Shown: positions 6,048 to 11,834 of the stretch, piece by piece
Layout of the letters: every line of letters begins with the position of its first letter
Numbering within the stretch: the first letter of the stretch is position 1
NCBI GenBank assembly: GCA_017958015.1
Contig: JAGDDM010000006.1
Span: forward strand, 1 to 11,834
Length of the DNA stretch: 11,834 bases
Source of the DNA: Abditibacteriota bacterium
GTDB lineage: Bacteria > Armatimonadota > UBA5829
Reading direction: 5' to 3'
Program-made: the position numbers and the translations under genes
Notes under the pieces: model-generated
Told to the model about the DNA's origin: nothing
What the model saw: only the letters and a program-made list of their open reading frames with translations
Databases searched by the model: none

Positions 6048-8972
6048 ATGAACTTTAAAGACCGACTGGCAAAAATCATTCATCCCCTCGAAGTCGAGTT
6101 CAGCGACATCGCGTTCTACGGTCGAATCGACCCGCAGAAAAAAGTCAACTCTCCATGCGCCCGATTCTATCACGAAATCGACTTTGTTCAACAGTTTATA
6201 GACCTGTTCCCGGACAAAGCCGAGAAGTGGCAGGAACTTGCGATTAAGGCCGCCGAAACGGTTATGGCCAAAATCGAAGAGGACCCCAAGGGCGCGGTTG
6301 AAGCCGGCGAGAAGATTCTCGCCCCCATCGCCAAAGAGGCGAAGAAATATACCATCTACTGCGTTGGCCATGCTCATATCGATATGAACTGGATGTGGGG
6401 CTGGCAGGAGACGGTGAACGTCACCCACGACACCTTCATGACAATGGATAAAGTCATGGATGAGTTTCCGCAGTTCCGCTATTCCCAGAGTCAGGCTTCC
6501 ACATACGAAGCCATGCGGAAGTACTGCCCCAACATCTTCGAGATGATTAAGAAGCGGATTAAAGAGGGCAGATGGGAAGTCACGGCCTCCACTTGGGTGG
6601 AGAGCGATATGAACATGATTTCCGGCGAGTCTCTTTGCCGCCATCTTCTCTACACCCGGGAGTTCTTCAAGAAGTACTTCGATATGGACCCCGAGGACGT
6701 GAAGATCGGCTACTTCCCGGACACTTTCGGCCACTTCTGGACGGCCCCGTCGATTTTGACTAAAGGCGGCGTCAGCAGATATTACCATATGCGCCCCAGC
6801 CACGGCATTCCCATGCTCTACAAGTGGCAGGCGCCGGACGGCTCTCAGGTTCTCGCTTTCAACGAACGCGACAGTTACGGCGGCAACTTCTCGCCTCGCA
6901 TGGTCAAGTTCATGGTTGACTTCTGCAAGGAAACCGGCGCGAAGAATTACATGTACACCTACGGCGTCGGCGACCACGGCGGCGGACCCACCAGATTCGA
7001 TATCCGCCTTGCCGACGAGCTTCTCTCTTGGCCGGTATATCCCACCGTCAAGCCCGCCACCACCGATGATTTCTTCACGGCCATCGAAAAGGAAAACCTC
7101 GACCTGCCGGTTGTGAACAGCGACACCAACTTCCTCCTTGAGGGCTGCTACACCGCCGAGTCGGAAATCAAGCACGCCAACAAGGTCAGCGAATCCATTA
7201 TTCCCGAAGCGGAAGCTTTGGCCTGCGTCTCCTCCGCTTACGGCGACATGGAGTATCCCAAGGATCTTATCTACGAAGCTTGGATTAACACTCTGTTTAA
7301 CCACTTCCACGATATTCTCCCGGGCAGCGGCATCCGCGACACCGTTACCTACGCCATCGGCAAGTTCCAGGACACCAGAGCGGCGGCATCCGCCATCCGC
7401 ACAAGAGCCTATCGCGCCATCGCCGAGAAAGTGGACACCTCCTTCATCGTCGGCAGAGGCTTTATGGGCAACGGTTTGGGCGACGGCCTCGGCTCCGGCG
7501 TCGGATTTGCCACCGACTACACGGACTACACCTCCCGGGGCGCCGGCAGCAAAGGCGCCGAACCGGTGGTTGTGTTCAATACCAAGCCTTGGCGGCGCAA
7601 AGAGCAGATTATCGTCGAGGTTTGGAACAAGGACCTCAAAGACGACAGTTTCGAGACTTGGAACAACTGCCTCAGAGGCTGGCATATCGTTGTTACCGAC
7701 AAGGACGGCAACGAGCAGGTCGGTCAGGCCGTGGAAACCGGCACCTTCTGGGGACCTCACCATTTCGTCAAAGTCGCTTTCGAGGCGGATGTTCCGGCTT
7801 TCGGTTACAACGTCTACTACATCGACCAGACACGGTGCGACCCGGAGCGGGACAAGTCCAAGGATGTCAGAGACAGCGGCGTCTTTATGAAGATGATGCA
7901 CATCCCGGTTTCCGAAAACTACCAGGGCGACAACTGCATCGAGAACGAGTTCCTGAAGGTCAAGTTCGACATTCACACAGGCGCCATCTGCGGCGTTACC
8001 GACAAGGAAACCGGCGTTGAGTACGTCCAGCCCGGCAAGCTCTTCGGATTCCTTGAGGGCGGCGTCGAGGCTCCCAACATCATGAGCGCTTGGATTGTGG
8101 GCATCGTCAACGACGTTACGCCTCTCACCACCGGCGGCAACTTCGAGCGGATTCTGAACGGCCCCAACAAAGTCACCCTCCGCAGAACCGTCAAGTACGG
8201 CAACTCCCCGGTTACGATTGACATCTCCCTGGCGAAGGGCAGCCGGAAGATTGACTTTAAGGTCAAGACCCGCTGGGTGGAAATCGGCAGCAAGGATAAG
8301 GGCATTCCCATGCTCCGCGCCGTATTCCCCTTCAACACAAAGGGCGGACAGCCCACCTACGAAATCGCTTTCGGCAACCAGCAGCGGCCTCAGTCGGCTC
8401 AGGTTATCCCCGCGCTGAAGTGGGCGGACCTCTCCTGCGACGACTACGGCATGACTCTCGTGAACAACGACAAGTACGGCCATATCTGCGAGAACGACAC
8501 CATGTATCTCCAGCTTATCCGTTCCTCCTACGAGCCGGATTGTCTGCCGGAAGTTCGCGACCATGAGATTACTTATTCCGTCATCTTCCACAAGGGCGCC
8601 TGCGACACCGTGGAAGCCACCAAAGCGGGCGAGAACTACAACGCTCCCATGAAAGGTGTTTCCACCACCGTTCACGAGGGCACTCTGCCGGCGGCCAAGA
8701 GCTACGCGGAAGTTCTCACCGACGGAGCCTTCATCAGCGCCATCAAGCGGGCGGAGGACGAAAAGGGCATCATCCTGAGAGCCTTCTCCATCAGCGATAA
8801 GAACCTTACACTCAAGGTCAAGCTGGCCGAGGAGCTTGCTCCCGCCGGATCCGCCGCTATCGAGACCGACGTTTTGGAGAGACCGCTTGCCAAAAACACC
8901 GCTTCCTTCAAGGACGGCGTGCTCACGGTTAAGCTTCCCAAACGGAGCAATGTGACGGTCAAAATAGGTTAA
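6048..8972 (+). CDS. GH38 alpha-mannosidase (class II, zinc-dependent)
   Basis: GH38 enzymes hydrolyse alpha-linked mannose with retention, using a zinc ion and an aspartate nucleophile. The product is 974 residues, in the usual range. After an N-terminal helical region (1-100) the catalytic domain begins at GHAHIDMNWMW, where H110 and D112 are the zinc ligands. It continues with WVESDMNMISGESLCRHLL, GYFPDTFGHFW (D225 nucleophile and zinc ligand) and YGVGDHGGGPT (H310, the fourth zinc ligand). A three-helix region (WINTLFNHFHDILPGSGIRD) and the C-terminal mutarotase-like sandwich domains follow. All key residues are present. No signal peptide is seen, so it should act on imported mannosides. 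An odd glycine-rich stretch (residues 469-504) sits between the helical domain and the sandwich domains. The start is ATG 6048, with AGGA at 6034-6037 overlapping the previous stop, and a terminator lies 12 bases beyond its own stop. Linkage specificity cannot be assigned. Confidence 0.95.
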   Translation: MNFKDRLAKIIHPLEVEFSDIAFYGRIDPQKKVNSPCARFYHEIDFVQQFIDLFPDKAEKWQELAIKAAETVMAKIEEDPKGAVEAGEKILAPIAKEAKKYTIYCVGHAHIDMNWMWGWQETVNVTHDTFMTMDKVMDEFPQFRYSQSQASTYEAMRKYCPNIFEMIKKRIKEGRWEVTASTWVESDMNMISGESLCRHLLYTREFFKKYFDMDPEDVKIGYFPDTFGHFWTAPSILTKGGVSRYYHMRPSHGIPMLYKWQAPDGSQVLAFNERDSYGGNFSPRMVKFMVDFCKETGAKNYMYTYGVGDHGGGPTRFDIRLADELLSWPVYPTVKPATTDDFFTAIEKENLDLPVVNSDTNFLLEGCYTAESEIKHANKVSESIIPEAEALACVSSAYGDMEYPKDLIYEAWINTLFNHFHDILPGSGIRDTVTYAIGKFQDTRAAASAIRTRAYRAIAEKVDTSFIVGRGFMGNGLGDGLGSGVGFATDYTDYTSRGAGSKGAEPVVVFNTKPWRRKEQIIVEVWNKDLKDDSFETWNNCLRGWHIVVTDKDGNEQVGQAVETGTFWGPHHFVKVAFEADVPAFGYNVYYIDQTRCDPERDKSKDVRDSGVFMKMMHIPVSENYQGDNCIENEFLKVKFDIHTGAICGVTDKETGVEYVQPGKLFGFLEGGVEAPNIMSAWIVGIVNDVTPLTTGGNFERILNGPNKVTLRRTVKYGNSPVTIDISLAKGSRKIDFKVKTRWVEIGSKDKGIPMLRAVFPFNTKGGQPTYEIAFGNQQRPQSAQVIPALKWADLSCDDYGMTLVNNDKYGHICENDTMYLQLIRSSYEPDCLPEVRDHEITYSVIFHKGACDTVEATKAGENYNAPMKGVSTTVHEGTLPAAKSYAEVLTDGAFISAIKRAEDEKGIILRAFSISDKNLTLKVKLAEELAPAGSAAIETDVLERPLAKNTASFKDGVLTVKLPKRSNVTVKIG

Positions 8973-8984
8973 TATACAACAACG

Positions 8985-9018
8985 ATTCCTCCGCCGAAAA
9001 AGCGGAGGAATTTTTTTT
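8985..9018 (+). terminator. Rho-independent terminator after the GH38 gene
   Basis: A perfect 10-bp stem (ATTCCTCCGC at 8985-8994 with GCGGAGGAAT at 9002-9011) has a 7-base loop, CGAAAAA, and runs into eight Ts (9011-9018). A second T run follows after one C. It closes the sugar operon before the mdh promoter. Confidence 0.95.
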
Positions 9019-9039
9019 CTTTTTTTCCGAAAAAAGGTA

Positions 9040-9068
9040 TTGACATTCGTGCGGATTACGCTTAAAAT
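9040..9068 (+). promoter_or_regulatory. Strong sigma70-type promoter for the mdh operon
   Basis: A perfect -35 TTGACA (9040-9045) is 17 bases from a -10 TAAAAT (9063-9068, 5 of 6 matches). TATAAT at 9069-9074 is also present but poorly spaced (23 bases). Directly upstream of the -35 is a run of T and A (9020-9035) that could act as an UP element. Transcription would start near 9075, giving a leader of about 97 bases. Translation open at 9040 in the mdh frame is therefore promoter and leader, not protein. Confidence 0.8.
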
Positions 9069-9075
9069 TATAATG

Positions 9076-9107
9076 GATGAAATTGGTGTTAAGGTACGAA
9101 TTTCATC
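9076..9107 (+). promoter_or_regulatory. Perfect 9-base inverted repeat at the mdh transcription start
   Basis: GATGAAATT (9076-9084) is the exact reverse complement of AATTTCATC (9099-9107), with a 14-base spacer. It starts at or within a base or two of the predicted transcription start. It could be an RNA hairpin at the 5' end of the message or a DNA operator for a dimeric repressor; the sequence does not tell these apart. Confidence 0.6.
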
Positions 9108-9127
9108 GAAAATAAACATAATTGTGT

Positions 9128-9171
9128 GTAACCGCATAAATATTTCAAACGGTTACGGGAGTTTTTTCCGT
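9128..9171 (+). promoter_or_regulatory. Alternative leader hairpins around the mdh ribosome-binding site
   Basis: GTAACCG (9128-9134) pairs perfectly with CGGTTAC (9150-9156) around a 15-base AT-rich loop. Beginning inside that right arm, ACGGGAG (9155-9161) can instead pair with TTTTCCGT (9164-9171) as a 7-bp stem with two G-T wobbles and a small T loop. The second stem contains GGGAG (9157-9161), the Shine-Dalgarno site of mdh, and ends at the base before its ATG. The two stems share bases 9155-9156, so they compete at the base of each stem. Confidence 0.5.
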
Positions 9172-10110
9172 ATGAAAGTTACGATTATCGGCGCAGGTAA
9201 TGTAGGCGCTACGGCGGCGAGTGTTTTGGCAACAAAAAACGTCGCTTCCAGAGTAGTTATGTTGGACGTCCGTGAAGGTTTTGCCGAGGGCAAGGCCATG
9301 GACATGATGCAGACATCCCACATGCTGGGCAACGACACCGTTGTTGAGGGCTGCACGAACGATTTTTCCAGAACCGCGGGTTCTTCCATCGTTGTAATTA
9401 CTTCCGGCATCGCCCGCAAGCCGGGCATGTCCAGAGAGGACCTTATAGGTATCAACGCGGGTATCGTGAAGGACGTGGCGGAAAGAGCCATTCAGGCTTC
9501 CCCGGACGCCATATTCATCGTGGTTTCCAATCCCGCCGACACCCTTACGTACCTCACCTTGAAGGAGACGGGGCTGCCCAAGAACAGAGTTATGGGTATG
9601 ACCGCCATTCTCGACAGCAGTCGGTTTATATACTTCCTCGCTCAGGCCATAGGTTGTCCCACCACCGACGTTGAGGGCATGGTCATCGGCTCCCACGGCG
9701 ACAGCATGGTTCCTCTTGCCCGCTATGCCCGCTATCAGGGCATTTCCGTTCGGGACTTCCTCTCCAAGAGCGTTTTGGAGGACGTTATCAACAAAACCAA
9801 GAACGGCGGCGCGCTCCTTACCAAACTCGTGGGCACATCCGCTTGGTACGCTCCCGGCGTGGGAATCGCCACAATGGCGGAAGCCATACTCCACGACAGC
9901 CGGAAGATGATTTCCTGCTCCGTCTACCTGGACGGCGAGTACGGTGAAAAAGACGTCTGCGTCGCGGTGCCGGCGATTTTGGGCGCGAACGGTGTGGAGA
10001 AGATTATCACTCTGCCTCTCAACGAAAAAGAGAAAGAGCTCTTCCGGATTTCCGCCGCCAACGCTCACGAGAGCATAGCGAAGCTCAAAGAGATTTTGGC
10101 GAAAAAGTAA
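9172..10110 (+). CDS. mdh: NAD-dependent malate dehydrogenase
   Basis: The enzyme interconverts malate and oxaloacetate with NAD in the cytoplasm. The 312-residue product belongs to the lactate/malate dehydrogenase family. The Rossmann glycine motif GAGNVGATAA is at the N-terminus, and the aspartate in MLDVREG indicates NAD rather than NADP. The substrate loop ARKPGMSRED has R82 and R88, the pattern of malate rather than lactate dehydrogenases. VVSNPADTLTYL follows, then LDSSRF (D148, R151) and GSHGDSMVPL with catalytic H175. I start at ATG 9172 because the glycine motif then sits where it should and GGGAG (9157-9161) lies 10 bases upstream. The longer frame from 9040 begins inside the -35 box and would add 44 residues that are not family-like. 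It heads a three-gene unit and its stop overlaps the next start (TAATG). The folded leader suggests translational control. Confidence in function is high. Confidence 0.96.
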   Translation: MKVTIIGAGNVGATAASVLATKNVASRVVMLDVREGFAEGKAMDMMQTSHMLGNDTVVEGCTNDFSRTAGSSIVVITSGIARKPGMSREDLIGINAGIVKDVAERAIQASPDAIFIVVSNPADTLTYLTLKETGLPKNRVMGMTAILDSSRFIYFLAQAIGCPTTDVEGMVIGSHGDSMVPLARYARYQGISVRDFLSKSVLEDVINKTKNGGALLTKLVGTSAWYAPGVGIATMAEAILHDSRKMISCSVYLDGEYGEKDVCVAVPAILGANGVEKIITLPLNEKEKELFRISAANAHESIAKLKEILAKK

Positions 10111-10547
10111 TGAAAGCACTTAAAACGGCCTCAGCGTATATCGTGGCGGCCGTTTTTGTTTTGGCGGGGCTGGCGAAATCGGGGGACATTTCCGCCTTTT
10201 CCGACGCCGTTGCCGCCTTCGGCATACTGCCCCTTTTCGCCGTGAACATCTTCGCCATGGTTTTGCCTTGGGTGGAGATTCTCTCCGGCGTGTGCGTGTT
10301 CGCCCCCAAATGGCGGAACGAGGGACTGTTGCTGACGGTTGCCCTCAACATTATCTTCATCATCGCCGCCGGCGTCGCCATGGCGAAAGGGATTAACACC
10401 GACTGTTCCTGCTTCGGGTTCATGAGCAGGTTCGAGAAAGTGGGATGGGGTCTTATTATCCGCGACTGCGTGTTTATCGCGCTGGCGCTTTTCGGAGTTG
10501 ATTATGAAAGTATTTGTAACCGGCGGGTCCGGGTTTCTGGGGATTAA
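10110..10547 (+). CDS. MauE/DoxX-like four-helix membrane protein
   Basis: The 145-residue product has four hydrophobic segments, near residues 5-22, 36-65 (with a proline), 72-93 and 111-130. The motif NTDCSCFG (C99, C101) before the last helix is typical of MauE-type proteins. MauE is needed for the amine dehydrogenase of methylamine utilisation; many relatives are unlinked to it and are thought to take part in thiol or disulfide exchange at the membrane. No methylamine genes are present here. Other cysteines are C62, C120 and C136. The ATG overlaps the mdh stop by one base, so it is translationally coupled to mdh. Its last 44 bases overlap the start of the epimerase in another frame. The family-level call is good; the redox role is an inference. 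Confidence 0.8.
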   Translation: MKALKTASAYIVAAVFVLAGLAKSGDISAFSDAVAAFGILPLFAVNIFAMVLPWVEILSGVCVFAPKWRNEGLLLTVALNIIFIIAAGVAMAKGINTDCSCFGFMSRFEKVGWGLIIRDCVFIALALFGVDYESICNRRVRVSGD

Positions 10548-11538
10548 TCTCGTAAGATATCTCCTTGAGCGCGGTGATGAGGTCGTCACCTACGACATCG
10601 CGCCCTTCGACTATCCGGAAAAGGACGTTGTTACCCACATTCTCGGAGACGTGCGGAACAAGGATTTTATGCGTGAGTCCATGAGCGGCTGCACCCACGT
10701 GGTGCACTGCGCCGCCGCTCTGCCGCTTTATTCCAAAGAGGACATCTATTCCACCGACGTGGACGGCTGCCGGAACGTGCTTGAATGCTGCAAAGAGCTG
10801 GGCATCGAGCGGGACGTGCAGATTTCTTCCACCGCGGTCTACGGCGTGCCGGATCACCATCCCATTTACGAAACGGACAAGCTGGAGGGCGTGGGTGACT
10901 ACGGCTGCGCCAAGATTATGGCCGAGGAGGAGTGCGTTAAAGCCCGCAAGAACGGTCTTACGGTGAGCATTCTTCGGCCCAAGTCCTTCATCGGCCCGGA
11001 GCGTTTGGGAGTGTTCGCTCTTTTCTACGACTGGGCCAAGGACGGCCATGGCTTCCCGCTTTTGGGTAACGGCAAGAACCGCTATCAGCTTATGGACGTG
11101 GAGGATATGTGCGCGTCTATATATCTGGCGCTGACGGAGCCGGCGGAGAAGGTGAACGACGTGTTCAACATCGGCGCGGCGGAGTTCACCACCATGAAAG
11201 AGGATTTTCAGGCGGTGCTGGACCGGGCCGGATTCGGGAAGAAGATAAGATGTATTCCCGCGGGACCGGCGGTGGCGGTGCTGAAGGTGCTGGAAAAGAT
11301 GCGCCTGTCGCCCCTGTACAAGTGGGTCTACGACACCGCGTCCACCGACTCTTTCGTGTCCATAGAGAAAGCCCAAAAGGTGTTGGGATTTAAGCCCAAG
11401 TATTCCAACAAAGACGCCCTTATCCGCAATTACGAGTGGTACCTCGCCAATCTCCACACCTTTGAGGGTCAGACCGGCGTCTCCCACCGGGTGCCCTGGA
11501 GTCAGGGCATACTGAAAATAGCGAAACGCTTCTTCTGA
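10504..11538 (+). CDS. NAD-dependent epimerase/dehydratase (extended SDR, sugar-nucleotide type)
   Basis: Extended SDR proteins of this kind epimerise, dehydrate or reduce nucleotide sugars or related compounds. The 344-residue product begins MKVFVTGGSGFLG, the TGxxGxxG NAD-binding motif at residues 6-13. ISSTAVYG supplies the catalytic serine/threonine (near 108-110), and YGCAK (Y133, K137) is the active-site YxxxK. LRPKSFIGPERLGVF, a substrate-pocket stretch, is also family-like. I choose ATG 10504 because GGAG (10494-10497) stands 6 bases before it; an in-frame TTG at 10498 is two codons earlier and overlaps that site. The gene starts 44 bases inside the MauE-like gene. The C-terminus (QTGVSHRVPWSQGILKIAKRFF) is basic and amphipathic, which could allow membrane contact. 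The exact substrate is not visible. A UDP-sugar epimerase or a reductase acting on a sterol- or flavonoid-like alcohol would show the same motifs, and the adjacent acyltransferase favours surface polysaccharide. Confidence 0.88.
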   Translation: MKVFVTGGSGFLGINLVRYLLERGDEVVTYDIAPFDYPEKDVVTHILGDVRNKDFMRESMSGCTHVVHCAAALPLYSKEDIYSTDVDGCRNVLECCKELGIERDVQISSTAVYGVPDHHPIYETDKLEGVGDYGCAKIMAEEECVKARKNGLTVSILRPKSFIGPERLGVFALFYDWAKDGHGFPLLGNGKNRYQLMDVEDMCASIYLALTEPAEKVNDVFNIGAAEFTTMKEDFQAVLDRAGFGKKIRCIPAGPAVAVLKVLEKMRLSPLYKWVYDTASTDSFVSIEKAQKVLGFKPKYSNKDALIRNYEWYLANLHTFEGQTGVSHRVPWSQGILKIAKRFF

Positions 11539-11551
11539 CAAACAAAATCAA

Positions 11552-11583
11552 AGCCGTTCGGTTTTCCGAACGGCTGTTTTTTT
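11552..11583. terminator. Bidirectional intrinsic terminator between convergent genes
   Basis: AGCCGTTCGG (11552-11561) and CCGAACGGCT (11566-11575) form a perfect 10-bp stem with a TTTT loop. On the + strand it is followed by G and seven Ts (11577-11583). On the - strand the stem is followed by TTGATTTTGTTT, a weaker T-rich tail. It ends the epimerase operon and probably also the convergent acyltransferase gene, whose stop codon lies within the T run. Confidence 0.93.
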
Positions 11584-11834
11584 ATCTGCCCACAAGTTTG
11601 AACTTTATCCGTTCGTAGGCCTCGAAGCAGACACAGCAGAGGGCGATGGAGAAGAACACGATAAGCAGCTGGGCAACGTAATTGCCCCGGAGATGGTATA
11701 TTCCTTTGTAGAGCAGGGCTTTGTGTATTATGTTGAGGAATATAACGTGGAGACCGTAGATGTAGAGAGAGTGTTTGCCCCAATACTCAAAGACTTTGCT
11801 CCGCCCAAGCAGGGAAAACAGACCGTAATATCCG
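11582..11834 (-). CDS. Acyltransferase-3 family membrane protein, C-terminal fragment (5' end outside window)
   Basis: Read on the - strand, the frame is open from the right edge to a TAA at 11584-11582 and gives 83 residues. The sequence includes GKHSLYIYGLHVIFLNIIHK and then, after YLR-like polar residues, a second hydrophobic segment QLLIVFFSIALCCVCFEA. It ends in the basic tail YERIKFKLVGR. The block 'WGKHSLYIYGLHV' is the usual C-terminal signature of acyltransferase-3 proteins (the OafA/NodX type), multi-span membrane enzymes that O-acetylate or otherwise acylate surface polysaccharides, lipids or glycans. Two of the expected ten or so membrane helices are seen here; the catalytic N-terminal part lies outside. 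It converges on the epimerase and shares its terminator. The family call is likely but rests on a short fragment. Confidence 0.75.
   Translation of the reverse strand, partial: GYYGLFSLLGRSKVFEYWGKHSLYIYGLHVIFLNIIHKALLYKGIYHLRGNYVAQLLIVFFSIALCCVCFEAYERIKFKLVGR

Noticed and set aside
5715..9137. A 1140-codon open frame on the - strand across the whole GH38 gene
   Set aside because: The opposite strand encodes intact DUF4380 and GH38 proteins with all catalytic motifs. The antisense product has no recognisable domain and is explained by GC-rich codon choice avoiding TTA, CTA and TCA in the sense frame. It also crosses a strong terminator and promoter.
9040..9171. N-terminal extension of malate dehydrogenase from the start at 9040
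   Set aside because: The stretch contains the -35 and -10 boxes and leader hairpins, and the added 44 residues precede a Rossmann motif that normally starts at residue 5 or so.
1..11834. CRISPR arrays, tRNA/rRNA genes, insertion sequences or phage genes
   Set aside because: I saw no regularly spaced direct repeats, tRNA-like cloverleaf, transposase or integrase motif in any frame.

Overview
The window is bacterial, dense and co-directional. Eight genes read on the + strand: one is cut at the left edge and seven are complete. A ninth, on the - strand, is cut at the right edge. Spacers are short, several stop and start codons overlap (TAATG), Shine-Dalgarno sites are of the AAGAGGT/GGAG type, and intrinsic terminators have long T runs. 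Protein-coding DNA is moderately GC-rich. The gene content (GH94 phosphorylase, GH38 alpha-mannosidase, NAD malate dehydrogenase) fits a carbohydrate-fermenting heterotroph, perhaps gut or rumen associated. I cannot assign a phylum from the sequence.

Layout. (1) 2-317: the C-terminal end of a leucine-rich-repeat protein and its terminator. (2) 322-4903: a sigma70-like promoter, then an RluA/RluD-type pseudouridine synthase, a signal-peptide protein of unknown function and a GH94 disaccharide/oligosaccharide phosphorylase. They are packed as one operon, and the last two overlap by one base. (3) 4900-5063: a probable internal promoter and a 160-base gap holding three 7-base near-repeats and two small hairpins. 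(4) 5064-9018: a DUF4380-like (galactose-mutarotase-fold) protein and a zinc GH38 alpha-mannosidase, closed by a strong terminator. (5) 9040-11583: a good promoter, a leader of about 97 bases with several hairpins, then malate dehydrogenase, a small MauE/DoxX-like membrane protein and an extended-SDR sugar-nucleotide epimerase/dehydratase. These three overlap end to end. (6) 11582-11834: the 3' end of a convergent acyltransferase-3 membrane protein, sharing one bidirectional terminator with the epimerase operon.

How the genes may work together. Regions 2 and 4 look like a small glycan-use cluster. GH38 would release mannose from alpha-mannosides, GH94 would split a beta-linked glucoside or glucosaminide with phosphate to give a sugar 1-phosphate, and the mutarotase-fold protein would bind or interconvert sugars. 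The secreted protein may be the only exported member. No transporter or regulator lies in the window, so substrate and control are open. Region 5 mixes central metabolism (mdh) with a membrane protein and a nucleotide-sugar enzyme. The last gene and the convergent acyltransferase suggest nearby surface-polysaccharide functions.

Nothing here is clearly a defence system, mobile element, CRISPR array or RNA gene. The signals most worth checking are the folded mdh leader with a sequestered ribosome-binding site, the gap upstream of the DUF4380 gene, the catalytic-domain-free secreted protein next to GH94, and a glycine-rich insert inside GH38.
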